Origin: Flavobacterium foetidum
GTDB taxonomy: Bacteria > Bacteroidota > Bacteroidia > Flavobacteriales > Flavobacteriaceae
DNA: 64,000 bases
NCBI RefSeq assembly: GCF_004634245.1
Contig: NZ_SJTF01000012.1
Coordinates: 62,001-126,000, forward strand
Direction of reading: 5' to 3'
Of the stretch, positions 51,561-59,356 are shown one piece after another (within the stretch, counting starts at the first letter, position 1; every line of letters begins with the position of its first letter). The notes under the pieces are model-generated. The model ran no database searches. It saw nothing but the letters and a program-made list of their open reading frames with translations, and was not told the origin of the DNA. The position numbers were made by a program, and so were the translations under genes.

Positions 51561-51659
51561 TTTTAAGTTGCCTAGGATTTAAGGCTCTAAGCTACTAAGG
51601 CTCTGAGTTTCTAAGATAATAAGGCTTTGTCAAGGTTTGAACTTTGACAAAGCTTTTTT
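51561..51659 (+). terminator. Terminator of the M16 operon preceded by degenerate repeats
   Basis: GCTTTGTCAAGGTT and AACTTTGACAAAGC (about 51624-51652) form the stem, followed by a T run to 51659. Before it, 51575-51625 repeats the theme AAGGCTCTAAG/CTAAGGCTCTGAG several times with drift, a low-complexity intergenic repeat. Confidence 0.75.
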
Positions 51660-51693
51660 ATTGATTAATTATGTCTAGCTAACAAGCCTACCC

Positions 51694-52560
51694 TCACTTT
51701 TTCGCAGACAAGTAAACTCCGATTAGAATAACAAAAGCACCTACTGACTGAATCGGCGTCAGGATTTCGTTATCTAATAATCCCCAGAAACAGGCTACTA
51801 TCGGAATTAAATAGGTTACAGATGTTGCAAAAACGGGCGATGACATCTGAATAAGCTTAAAGAAAAGAATATTTGCAATTCCGGTTCCTAAAATGCCAAG
51901 AATCATCACAAAAAATATAGAGTGCTGTGTTTCTGACACATTTATTTTTTGACTGATATCGGTTGTACATACTATAACTAAAGCCGGAAGCAGCAAAACC
52001 GTAAAATTTCCGGTAGTTATGCTTACAGAGTTTAGATCGTGTAGGTATTTCTTAATCAAATTTACATTAATGGCATAACTCAAAGTTGCTGCAACCACCA
52101 ACGAAACGTAAAGATAATTTTGACTTCCTCCTAAAGAATCGCCGCTTAAAACCAGCAACAAACATCCGACTAGTCCAATAAAAACTCCTATAACCTGACG
52201 CTTTTGAAACTGAATCCCGAAAGCCAAAATCCCTAATATCAAAGTATTTAAGGGTGTTAGCGAATTTAAGATTGCCACTATTGAGCTCTCTATCCTTGTT
52301 TCTGCAATGGCAAAAAGATATGCGGGTATAAAAGTTCCGAAAAGTGATGTAATGGCCACAAATTTCCATTGACGTCGCGAAATCTTTTTTAGGCTATTAA
52401 AACCTACAATCAACAGAAAAAGCGCCGCAAAAACAATTCGGAACGAACCGACTTGGATAGCAGTAAGGCCAATCAATCCTTTTTTTATCAGAATAAAAGA
52501 GCTTCCCCAGATAAGAGAAAGAATCGACAAGTAAATCCATTTTAGCTGTTTTGTATCCAT
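51694..52560 (-). CDS. EamA/DMT-family transporter
   Basis: A 288-residue inner membrane protein with ten hydrophobic segments in two five-helix EamA repeats (about 10-138 and 148-285). The N-terminal WIYLSILSLIWGSSFILIKKGL and the second-repeat AATLSYAINVNLIKKYL are typical of the drug/metabolite transporter superfamily. These proteins export or exchange small metabolites such as amino acids. The substrate is not predictable from sequence, and the neighbours give no hint. Confidence 0.92.
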   Translation of the reverse strand: MDTKQLKWIYLSILSLIWGSSFILIKKGLIGLTAIQVGSFRIVFAALFLLIVGFNSLKKISRRQWKFVAITSLFGTFIPAYLFAIAETRIESSIVAILNSLTPLNTLILGILAFGIQFQKRQVIGVFIGLVGCLLLVLSGDSLGGSQNYLYVSLVVAATLSYAINVNLIKKYLHDLNSVSITTGNFTVLLLPALVIVCTTDISQKINVSETQHSIFFVMILGILGTGIANILFFKLIQMSSPVFATSVTYLIPIVACFWGLLDNEILTPIQSVGAFVILIGVYLSAKK

Positions 52561-52618
52561 AAATTGTAGTTTACTGCAAATTTGTAACTATTTTGCGAAC
52601 TGACGGCTCTATTTTTAG

Positions 52619-52626
52619 TAATTTTG
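52619..52626 (+). promoter_or_regulatory. Predicted -7 element of the heavy-metal-domain gene
   Basis: TAATTTTG is exact to TAnnTTTG, 35 bases before the ATG; a TTG at 52593-52595 lies 23 bp upstream. Confidence 0.5.
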
Positions 52627-52660
52627 CAGGAAAGTAATTCGCAATTTAAATTCCTATATA

Positions 52661-53038
52661 ATGAAAATTTCAAAAATCTTAATCGCTGCAACAATCGCTG
52701 GGCTAATGTTTATTGGCTGCAAAAAAGAAGAAGATAAAAGCCTTCAAATTGTAAATGCAGAAAAAAGTGCTCCAAAAGAACACAAACCAATTGTTGCTGA
52801 AAATTTACAAACTGCAAGTTTCACAATCGACGGAATGACTTGTGCTGTTGGATGTGCTAAAACAATCGAAGAAGAATTAGCAAACCTTGACGGAGTTGAA
52901 AAAGCAACGGTTGATTTTGACAAAAAAACAGCAACAGTAAGTTTTGATAAAACAATCCAAAACCCAGAATCTTTAACAAAAGTGGTTCAAGAAACAGGAG
53001 ACGGAAAAACATATAAAGTTTCGAATTTTAAGTCTTAA
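52661..53038 (+). CDS. Heavy-metal-associated (HMA) domain lipoprotein
   Basis: A 125-residue lipoprotein (Cys in AGLMFIGCKKEEDKS) with one ferredoxin-like HMA domain at about 50-120. The metal loop reads GMTCAVGCAKTIEEEL, so the cysteines (61 and 65) are spaced C-x3-C instead of the canonical C-x2-C; the rest (LDGVEKATVDFDKKTATVSFD) is standard. It probably binds copper(I) or a similar soft metal at the outer or inner membrane and passes it on. No P-type ATPase gene is adjacent. Single gene with its own promoter and terminator. Confidence 0.88.
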   Translation: MKISKILIAATIAGLMFIGCKKEEDKSLQIVNAEKSAPKEHKPIVAENLQTASFTIDGMTCAVGCAKTIEEELANLDGVEKATVDFDKKTATVSFDKTIQNPESLTKVVQETGDGKTYKVSNFKS

Positions 53039-53056
53039 ATTCTTAATCCAAGAATA

Positions 53057-53091
53057 AAAAAATGGCGTTCAGATTTGAACGCCATTTTTTT
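53057..53091. terminator. Bidirectional terminator
   Basis: AAAATGGCGTTC (about 53059-53070) pairs with GAACGCCATTTT (53077-53088); A and T runs flank it, so it serves the HMA gene (+) and gldD (-). It overlaps the gldD stop codon. Confidence 0.88.
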
Positions 53092-53650
53092 ATTTCCATT
53101 TCAACGTCTCCATCAAACGCTGCATATCATTTTTAACATAACTTACTGCTGGCATAACCGAGTCGAAATTCGGTTTCGCATAAAAATAAACAGAACCAAT
53201 CAGAAAGTGTTTTGTACTGTCGGTAACATAAAACTGAGAATTCGTTGCTGCGTTTCCGTCAACCTGATAGAACATTCCGTAAACCTTTTTCTGCGGATTT
53301 AAATAGGGTTGTTCCAGAATATCATCTGCCTTAATTACGTGCTCATAAGTCAGTTTTTGAGCATCCCTCAAAAGCTTGTCAATATTATTGCTTACCGGTT
53401 TATATGTCAAATAAATCGTCGCTTTCATTTTAGGATAAGTAATTGCAAAACCGCAGTCTTTTTCTCCTTTAATAATTGCGTCTTCATTCATTTCGAATGT
53501 AAACGGACAATTATTTTCGAAATTCATATATTTTGCTTCAGCATAATCCAAACGCAAAAATCCTGCTGGTTTTGGAACCACGTCATCTTTACAGCTTACT
53601 GCGGTCGCTGCCAAAATTACAGTGGCAGCAAAAATTACTTTTCTAAACAT
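53090..53650 (-). CDS. gldD: Gliding motility lipoprotein GldD
   Basis: A 186-residue lipoprotein (Cys in VILAATAVSCKDD) of the Flavobacterium gliding machinery, also needed for T9SS function. Recognised by KPAGFLRLDYAEAKY, CPFTFEMNEDA, KMKATIYLTYKPV and the end AVSYVKNDMQRLMETLKW. Length and order fit: gldE lies just upstream with only three bases between the gldE stop and the gldD ATG, so the two are translationally coupled. The molecular function is unknown. Confidence 0.95.
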   Translation of the reverse strand: MFRKVIFAATVILAATAVSCKDDVVPKPAGFLRLDYAEAKYMNFENNCPFTFEMNEDAIIKGEKDCGFAITYPKMKATIYLTYKPVSNNIDKLLRDAQKLTYEHVIKADDILEQPYLNPQKKVYGMFYQVDGNAATNSQFYVTDSTKHFLIGSVYFYAKPNFDSVMPAVSYVKNDMQRLMETLKWK

Positions 53651-53653
53651 TCT

Positions 53654-54949
53654 TTATTCTAATGTTACTTTTATTTGTTTTACACGTTTTTTATCGACTG
53701 TTTCAACGGTAAAAACGCAATTTTCAAATTGTATTTTCTGGTCTTTTTTCGGGAAATTTCCTAAGATTTCTAAAATAAATCCCGCAAGCGTTTCTGCTTC
53801 GCCTTTGTGTGCATCAAAAACATCTTCGTCAACATCTACAATTCGGTAAAAATCTTTAAGATTTATTTTTCCTTCAAAGAGAAAATTCTTTTCATCTATT
53901 TGTGAGAAATTCAGATTTCCATCATCAAACTCATCGCTTATATCCCCTACTATTTCCTCGATTACATCTTCTAGCGAAACCAATCCCGATGTTCCTCCGT
54001 ATTCATCAACCACAATCGCTAAATGGCTTTTTAGACTCTGAAAATCCTTTAAAAGATTATCCAGTTTTTTATTTTCTGGCACAAAAAAAGCTTCTCTCAT
54101 CAGTGATGTCCAGTCAAATTCTTCCTTATCAATGTACGGAAGCAAATCTTTGACAAACAAAACTCCTTCAATCTGGTCGATATTGTCTCTATAAATGGGA
54201 ATTCTTGAAAATCCTTTTTCGATTATTTTTGGATATATTGACGCAAATGATTCGGTTATTTCCAATGCAAAAATATCAATTCTCGGACTCATAACCTGCT
54301 TGGTGTCTGTATTTCCAAAAGAAACGATTCCCTCCAGAATTTTTTGTTCTTCTGTTGAAGTTCCTTCCGAATCTGTAAGCTCCAAAGCCTGTGATAGCTG
54401 ATTGATAGAAAAATTGTTTTTCTGTTTCCCTAATTTATTCTGCAAATATAAGGTAACGCTTCGCATTGGCAAACTGATTGGAGAAAGCAATTTATCAAGA
54501 AAAGCGATTGGATATGCTACCCATTTCGCAAATTTAAGACTGTTTCGACTCGCAAAAACCTTTGGGAGGACTTCTCCAAAAAGCAAAATCAGAAAAGTTA
54601 CTAAAATTACCTCCAAAATAAACTTTATGGCTGGAGAACTCACACCTGAAAAAATATCATGCCCAATAAAAGCAAACAATATTACGACTCCGATGTTTAA
54701 AAAATTGTTTGCGGTAAGCAATGTTGCCAACAGCTTTTTAGGTCTGTCGAGAAGATTTGATATGATTTTACCTTTAGAAAGATTTTCTGCCAGCATATCA
54801 TCAATTTCTTTTTGCGAAAGCGAAAAAAGCGCCACTTCAGCTCCAGAAACAATAGCTGATAAAAACAGCAAAACAAAAATTGCGACAAAACCAATTATAA
54901 AATTGCTGTCTAGATTGGTAGTAACAAATAAACTGGGCTCTGGGTCCAA
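53654..54949 (-). CDS. gldE: Gliding motility-associated protein GldE (CNNM/CBS family)
   Basis: A 431-residue inner membrane protein. The DUF21/CNNM membrane domain with several helices occupies about 15-190, a CBS pair about 205-330 (VMSPRIDIFALE, FSRIPIYRDNIDQIEGVLFVKDLLPY, HLAIVVDEYGGTSGLVSLEDVIEEIVGDI) and a CorC/HlyC C-terminal domain about 345-431. Relatives sense nucleotides and Mg2+ or transport divalent cations. Next to gldD this is GldE, which supports GldD function. The only start I can find is TTG at 54949; an in-frame stop lies a few codons upstream. Confidence 0.93.
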   Translation of the reverse strand: MDPEPSLFVTTNLDSNFIIGFVAIFVLLFLSAIVSGAEVALFSLSQKEIDDMLAENLSKGKIISNLLDRPKKLLATLLTANNFLNIGVVILFAFIGHDIFSGVSSPAIKFILEVILVTFLILLFGEVLPKVFASRNSLKFAKWVAYPIAFLDKLLSPISLPMRSVTLYLQNKLGKQKNNFSINQLSQALELTDSEGTSTEEQKILEGIVSFGNTDTKQVMSPRIDIFALEITESFASIYPKIIEKGFSRIPIYRDNIDQIEGVLFVKDLLPYIDKEEFDWTSLMREAFFVPENKKLDNLLKDFQSLKSHLAIVVDEYGGTSGLVSLEDVIEEIVGDISDEFDDGNLNFSQIDEKNFLFEGKINLKDFYRIVDVDEDVFDAHKGEAETLAGFILEILGNFPKKDQKIQFENCVFTVETVDKKRVKQIKVTLE

Positions 54950-54974
54950 ATCAAAAAAAATTAGTTAAACATAG

Positions 54975-55415
54975 CTAAAACGGCAGGTCGTTTATAGGCA
55001 GACCTTCATTTGGCGCATCAAAGTTAGCGTTTTTTGCTGGCTCAGCCTCCTGATTTGACTTCTGATTTACTGTTTCTTTTTTGGTAGTAAGAAATGTAAA
55101 TTCAGTTACTTGAATTTCCGTAGTATATTTTGTTGTTCCGTCTTCTGCTTGCCATTGGCGAGATTTGATACGGCCTTCAACATAAATTTTATCTCCTTTA
55201 GAAAGATACTTCTCGCAGATTTCGGCAGCTTTATTGCGTACAACTAAATTATGCCACTCTGTTGAAGTAATTTTTTCGTTAGTACTTTTATTTATATAAA
55301 CTTCATTTGTAGCCAGCTGAAAACGTCCAATACAATTTCCTCCATCAAAATAATGCATCTTCACATCATCGCCCAAATGGCCGATGAGCATCACTTTATT
55401 TAATGTTCCATTCAT
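54975..55415 (-). CDS. ssb: Single-stranded DNA-binding protein
   Basis: A 146-residue SSB that coats single-stranded DNA. The OB fold spans 1-110 (MNGTLNKVMLIGHLGDDVKM, WHNLVVRNKAAEICEKYLSKGDKIYVEG, TTEIQVTEFTFL); a short acidic linker leads to the C-terminal tip GLPINDLPF, which binds partner proteins. The start at ATG 55415 is preferred over TTG 55439, which lies inside the predicted -7 element. Placed between mutY and gldE, an arrangement seen in flavobacteria. Confidence 0.95.
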   Translation of the reverse strand: MNGTLNKVMLIGHLGDDVKMHYFDGGNCIGRFQLATNEVYINKSTNEKITSTEWHNLVVRNKAAEICEKYLSKGDKIYVEGRIKSRQWQAEDGTTKYTTEIQVTEFTFLTTKKETVNQKSNQEAEPAKNANFDAPNEGLPINDLPF

Positions 55416-55436
55416 AGTTTTTTGTGGTATTTCTAC

Positions 55437-55444
55437 CAAAGATA
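55437..55444 (-). promoter_or_regulatory. Predicted -7 element of ssb-gldE-gldD
   Basis: TATCTTTG on the - strand is exact to TAnnTTTG, 22 bases before the ssb ATG. No clear -33 TTG at the right distance. Confidence 0.45.
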
Positions 55445-55852
55445 CATTTTTTTAGCAAATTAATTCCTGCTTTTCTATAAAATTACAAATTAAGAGTACT
55501 TAGCTTTAAGATTTCAGATACTAGCTCACTTTCTCCGTGCATCAAATTGCTTTTATAATTTTCTAAATAGTTAAAGTTGCTAAAAAACCGATTCTTACAT
55601 TTAACAATTATGAATAAAAACTCACTTTTTTATTCTTGTATCAAACTATTCAGAAGAGTATCACAAATTTAGTTCAGACTTACAAGTAATACTAAAAATC
55701 TTTTCATTTTTTATTCCGATTCTTGGATTTCTTATTTATGCATTAAAAAAAAAATAAAAATCCAAAAGCGGCAAAATCTGCGTGCGAAATGGCCATTGCA
55801 GATTTCTTTTTTTTATCTTTTTGCGAATCCTTTATTATGCTTATGTGTATCG
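55440..55852. other. Intergenic region between mutY and ssb
   Basis: A 413-bp AT-rich gap. It contains the ssb promoter element at its left edge and a frameshifted small membrane-protein frame (55610-55757). The rest shows T- and A-runs but no convincing terminator or gene. Confidence 0.5.
55610..55757 (+). pseudogene. Frameshifted small membrane protein
   Basis: ATG at 55610 opens MNKNS and then goes out of frame at a run of six T (55626-55631). With one T fewer the frame would continue LFILVSNYSEEYHKFSSD..., include a membrane helix (ILKIFSFFIPILGFLIYAL) and end KKK at TAA 55755-55757, about 48 residues. It may be a decayed gene, a phase-variable run or a sequencing error. No family is recognised. 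Confidence 0.4.
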
Positions 55853-56893
55853 TTAGCTGTTGACCTGCATATTTTCTATAAAATTGTAAATAACAATCGG
55901 AAAAGGAAACGTTTTGAGTTTTTCTTGATCAATTCCGTCTTTAAGTACGTTATTTATTTTAATTTTCCAGAACTGTATGGCAAGATGCTGATGCGATAAT
56001 TTATGGGCAACAGCATCGCTATATTTCTCTATACTATTAATAGTATAATCAGGAAAAAAAAGCTGTGAATTCTGAAAAACAAAATCAAAATCGACTATGC
56101 TGTCTGTTTCGAGAAGCGGAAATTCATATAAATTATGCCAGATACCTTTGGAAGTCCTTTTTTGAATAAACGTATTTCCTAAAGCATCTTCGAGGACCAA
56201 ATAATTAAAATAACGATTTGTAATTTTGACTTTTTTTGACTTTACCGGAAGCTGGCTTACTTTCTTTTTGTGAAGTCCCGCGCAGCTCTCATTAAAAACA
56301 CAAATCGCGCAGTCAGGATTTTTCGGCACACACTGAAGTGCTCCAAATTCCATAATCGCTTGGTTAAAAATTGCAGGATTATCCGCAGGCATGAGTTCTT
56401 TTGCCAAGGCTGTAAATTCTTTTTTAGCAGTAGGCATTGCAATATCGGTTTCGATATCAAAATAACGCGAAAGCACACGAAATACATTTCCGTCAACCAC
56501 TGGTACAGCTTCATTATACGAAAAAGAAGCTATCGCAGCGGCAGTATATTCGCCAACTCCTTTTAGTTTTAAAAGCTCCTTATAAGAATCTGGAAAAACA
56601 CCATTTAAGTCATTTGCAATAAATTGCGCTGTTTTATGTAGATTTCTGGCTCTAGAATAATATCCTAATCCCTGCCAAAGTTTTAAAATCTTTTCTTCTG
56701 AAGCATCTGCTAAATTTTTTACTGTAGGAAATTCCTCCGTAAACGAAAAAAAATAGGGCATTCCCTGAGCAACACGTGTCTGTTGTAGCATAATTTCTGA
56801 GAGCCAAATATGGTACGGATTAGTCGTTTTACGCCATGGTAAATCACGTTTATTCTGTAAATACCATTTTATCAATATGTTATGGAAATTCAT
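55853..56893 (-). CDS. mutY: A/G-specific adenine glycosylase MutY
   Basis: A 346-residue DNA repair glycosylase that removes adenine paired with 8-oxoguanine. HhH motif LKGVGEYTAAAIASFSYN with catalytic Asp in VPVVDGNVFRVLSRY; the 4Fe-4S cluster ligands follow in the exact C-x6-C-x2-C-x5-C pattern (CVPKNPDCAICVFNESC). The C-terminal NUDIX-like domain (about 225-345) reads 8-oxoG. The start is ATG 56893 (MNFHNILIKWYL); the TTG at 56914 lies in the promoter. First of the mutY-ssb-gldE-gldD set on this strand. Confidence 0.95.
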   Translation of the reverse strand: MNFHNILIKWYLQNKRDLPWRKTTNPYHIWLSEIMLQQTRVAQGMPYFFSFTEEFPTVKNLADASEEKILKLWQGLGYYSRARNLHKTAQFIANDLNGVFPDSYKELLKLKGVGEYTAAAIASFSYNEAVPVVDGNVFRVLSRYFDIETDIAMPTAKKEFTALAKELMPADNPAIFNQAIMEFGALQCVPKNPDCAICVFNESCAGLHKKKVSQLPVKSKKVKITNRYFNYLVLEDALGNTFIQKRTSKGIWHNLYEFPLLETDSIVDFDFVFQNSQLFFPDYTINSIEKYSDAVAHKLSHQHLAIQFWKIKINNVLKDGIDQEKLKTFPFPIVIYNFIENMQVNS

Positions 56894-56911
56894 TGCAAAA
56901 TACTTATAATA

Positions 56912-56919
56912 CAAAAGTA
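56912..56919 (-). promoter_or_regulatory. Predicted -7 element of mutY
   Basis: TACTTTTG on the - strand, exact to TAnnTTTG, 19 bases before the mutY ATG. A -33 TTG is not evident. Confidence 0.45.
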
Positions 56920-56952
56920 AATGTTTATGTAATTAAAATTTAACGAATTAGC

Positions 56953-56984
56953 TTGATTAATTATTTTTTTAATTCCTATATTTG
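56953..56984 (+). promoter_or_regulatory. Predicted promoter of the HU gene
   Basis: TTG (56953-56955), 21 bp, TATATTTG (56977-56984). Exact -7 match, about 50 bases before the HU start; a GGAAAG just before the ATG at 57034 is a possible ribosome-binding site. Confidence 0.65.
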
Positions 56985-57033
56985 CAAACTCAAAAAAATA
57001 AAACACCATTTATAAAAATAAAAAGGAAAGAAA

Positions 57034-57324
57034 ATGACGAAAGCAGATATCGTAGCGAAAATTTCAGAGAAATTAGGTCTTGAAAAAGGAGACGTTCAAG
57101 CAACAGTTGAAACTTTTATGGAAGAAGTTAAAACTTCATTAGAAACTGGAGACAATGTCTACCTAAGAGGTTTCGGTAGTTTTATCGTTAAAACTAGAGC
57201 TGAAAAGACAGGAAGAAACATTTCTAAAAACACAACTATCAAAATTCCTGCACACAACATTCCTGCGTTTAAACCTGCAAAAGTTTTTGTAGAAGGAGTT
57301 AAAACTAACAACGAAGCAAAATAA
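57034..57324 (+). CDS. hup: HU-family histone-like DNA-binding protein
   Basis: A 96-residue HU/IHF-type nucleoid protein that bends and compacts DNA as a dimer. MTKADIVAKISEKLGLEKGDV forms the helical dimer core; GDNVYLRGFGSFIVKTRAEKTGRNISKNTTIKIPAHNIPAFKPAK (split over about 39-85) contains the GFGSF and the beta-arm with the intercalating proline. Length is typical. The small basic protein gene follows after 28 bases, probably in the same transcript. Confidence 0.95.
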   Translation: MTKADIVAKISEKLGLEKGDVQATVETFMEEVKTSLETGDNVYLRGFGSFIVKTRAEKTGRNISKNTTIKIPAHNIPAFKPAKVFVEGVKTNNEAK

Positions 57325-57352
57325 TATTAATTAACATAAAATCTGACACGAT

Positions 57353-57445
57353 ATGCCAAGTGGTAAAAAAAGAAAGAGACATAAGGTAGCTACTCACAAA
57401 CGTAAGAAAAGAGCGAGAGCTAACCGCCACAAAAAGAAAAAGTAG
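57353..57445 (+). CDS. 30-residue basic AURKAIP1/COX24 (mS38/bS22-like) protein
   Basis: ATG at 57353 to TAG at 57445 encodes 30 residues, two thirds of them Lys, Arg or His: MPSGKKRKRHKVATHKRKKR and then ARANRHKKKK. This fits the COX24 C-terminal/mS38 type of very short ribosome-associated proteins that contact 16S rRNA in the small subunit (the mycobacterial bS22 and mitochondrial mS38 are related in pattern). It is too short for common gene finders. It sits behind the HU gene and its stop codon is inside a terminator stem, suggesting it ends the operon. Identity is by composition and pattern, so a ribosomal role is probable, not proven. Confidence 0.75.
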   Translation: MPSGKKRKRHKVATHKRKKRARANRHKKKK

Positions 57446-57466
57446 TTTTAAACTACTTTTTTCTTT
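57437..57466 (+). terminator. Terminator of hup and the basic peptide gene
   Basis: AAAAGTAGTTT and AAACTACTTTT (about 57438-57460) pair almost perfectly, followed by T. The stem includes the stop codon of the 30-residue protein. Confidence 0.75.
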
Positions 57467-57469
57467 TTA

Positions 57470-57700
57470 AACGTTCATTGAAATTGAAAATTAGTATTCA
57501 GTCATCAGTTTTTAGTGTTCAGCCTGCTGATTACTTAAAACTGCAAACTGCCAGCTAGTTTTCACCGGGTTAATACCTGTTAAAAATATTGTTTAATCCA
57601 TCTGTAGATAAGATTTTAGATTTTAGATTTCAGATTTTAGATTCTCACTAAATCTACATTCTATTCTCTATATTCTATTTTCTGAAAAAACAGATAAAAA
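57470..57700. repeat. Low-complexity intergenic repeats before rng
   Basis: 57490-57555 has a CTGATTAC/CAGTTT theme, also seen at 42000-42030. 57605-57650 repeats AGATTTTAGATTTCAGATTT several times, and 57655-57685 repeats a TTCTATTCTCTA theme. The middle part, about 57555-57600, is not repetitive and I see no feature in it. Confidence 0.5.
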
Positions 57701-57708
57701 TTTACAGT

Positions 57709-59253
57709 GTGAATAAAGAATTAATCATTAGATCTAGTTCTGAAGCAGTAGATTTTGCCTTATTAAAAGATGGAAAACTAATTGAATTACACAAAGAAGA
57801 AGAAAAAAGCAATTTTCAGGTTGGTGATATTTTTATTGCCAAAATCAGAAAACCAGTTGCTGGACTTAATGCTGCTTTTGTGAATGTAGGCTTTGAAAAA
57901 GATGCCTTTTTACATTATCACGATTTGGGTCCAAATCTAGCTTCTCAGCTGAAATTCATAAAACTTGTAAGCGCAGGTAAATTAAAAGATTTCTCCCTAA
58001 AAACCTTTCAGTTTGAAAAAGAGATTGACAAAGATGGCATCATTACTGATATTTTAAGTGCCAATCAATCTGTCTTAGTTCAGGTAGTTAAAGAACCTAT
58101 ATCAACCAAAGGTCCAAGAATAAGTGCTGAGCTTTCTCTTGCCGGAAGATTTATCGTTCTAGTTCCTTTTTCTGATCGCGTTTCTATTTCTCAAAAAATA
58201 GAAGACAAAAAAGAAAAGGATCGTCTAAAAAAACTTGTTCTATCGATCAAACCTAAAGGATTTGGTGTTATTGTTCGTACAGTAGCCGAAGGCAAAAACG
58301 TAGCCGAATTAGAAAAAGATTTGCAGAACCTGCTTGGCAGATGGTCTGCAATGTGTAAAAAATTACCAACTGCTCATCATCCATCAAAAGTATTAGGAGA
58401 GCTTAACAGAGCTTCTTCGATATTAAGAGATGTATTTAACGATACCTTTAGTGGTATTCAAATAGATGACGAAGAGTTGTACCATCAAACGAAGGAATAT
58501 CTGCAGGAAATTGCACCTTCAAAACAATCAATTGTCAAGTTTTATCAATCAAATGACACTCCGATTTTTGAGAAATACAATATAGAGAGACAAATCAAAA
58601 CTTCTTTTGGCCGAACTGTTTCCATGAGCAAAGGTGCGTACCTAATCATAGAACACACTGAAGCGCTGCACGTTATAGACGTAAACAGCGGAAACCGTTC
58701 TAACAAGGCGACCAACCAAGAAGACACTGCCATGGAAGTAAATATGATTGCCGCTGCAGAAATCGCAAGACAGTTACGTCTTCGAGATATGGGCGGAATT
58801 ATAGTAGTTGATTTTATCGATATGTCTAATCCTGAAAACAGGAAAGTTTTGTTCGACTTCTTGCGAGAAGAAATGAGCGACGATAAAGCAAAGCATAAAA
58901 TATTACCGCCGAGTAAATTTGGTTTGGTCCAGATTACCAGACAGCGCGTAAGACCAGAAGTGAATATCAAAACCAGAGAAGAAGATCCAAATAAAGTTAA
59001 TGGCGAAATCGAAGCGCCAATCTTAATAATAGACAGGATCACCTCTGATTTAGAAAGACTTTTAAAAACCCACAAAAAGGTTGTGCTTAATACACATCCG
59101 TTTGTGGCTGCATACCTCAGCAAAGGTTTTCCATCATTACGTTCAAAATGGTTTTTTGAACATAAAAAGTGGGTGAAAATCATACCTCGTGACGCTTACA
59201 CGTACTTAGAATACCATTTCTATGATAATAAAGGAAATGTTATTTCAGAATAA
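57709..59253 (+). CDS. rng: Ribonuclease E/G family protein (RNase G)
   Basis: A 514-residue endoribonuclease for rRNA and mRNA processing; start codon GTG. An S1-like RNA-binding domain lies at about 35-125 (GDIFIAKIRKPVAGLNAAFVNVG), then the catalytic DNase I-like region with metal-binding Asp324 (VIDVNSGN) and Asp368 (VVDFIDM) and the diagnostic ARQLRLRDMGGI. The Zn-link CPxC motif of E. coli RNase E/G is missing: the corresponding stretch RPEVNIKTREEDPNKV has no cysteine. The length is RNase G-like, without the RNase E scaffold tail. A terminator follows at 59257. Confidence 0.93.
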   Translation: MNKELIIRSSSEAVDFALLKDGKLIELHKEEEKSNFQVGDIFIAKIRKPVAGLNAAFVNVGFEKDAFLHYHDLGPNLASQLKFIKLVSAGKLKDFSLKTFQFEKEIDKDGIITDILSANQSVLVQVVKEPISTKGPRISAELSLAGRFIVLVPFSDRVSISQKIEDKKEKDRLKKLVLSIKPKGFGVIVRTVAEGKNVAELEKDLQNLLGRWSAMCKKLPTAHHPSKVLGELNRASSILRDVFNDTFSGIQIDDEELYHQTKEYLQEIAPSKQSIVKFYQSNDTPIFEKYNIERQIKTSFGRTVSMSKGAYLIIEHTEALHVIDVNSGNRSNKATNQEDTAMEVNMIAAAEIARQLRLRDMGGIIVVDFIDMSNPENRKVLFDFLREEMSDDKAKHKILPPSKFGLVQITRQRVRPEVNIKTREEDPNKVNGEIEAPILIIDRITSDLERLLKTHKKVVLNTHPFVAAYLSKGFPSLRSKWFFEHKKWVKIIPRDAYTYLEYHFYDNKGNVISE

Positions 59254-59256
59254 AAT

Positions 59257-59290
59257 AAAAACCGCCTTTCGAAAGACTGGCGGTTTTTTT
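59257..59290 (+). terminator. Terminator of rng
   Basis: AAAACCGCC (59257-59265) pairs with GGCGGTTTT (59279-59287) around a TTTCGAAAGA-type inner loop, followed by more T. Confidence 0.88.
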
Positions 59291-59356
59291 GTGACTTTTT
59301 GTAAGCATCAACACAATTGGGTTTTGGAATTTTAAAGATTGGAAATTTATTAGTTA

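Noticed and set aside
54402..54968. 188-residue frame opposite gldE
   Set aside because: Antisense shadow of gldE.
57605..57650. Tandem AGATTT repeats as a CRISPR or satellite
   Set aside because: Units are too short and drifted, with no spacers; ordinary low-complexity intergenic sequence.
58545..59183. 212-residue frame on the - strand of rng
   Set aside because: Antisense shadow of a clear RNase G gene, with no motif of its own.
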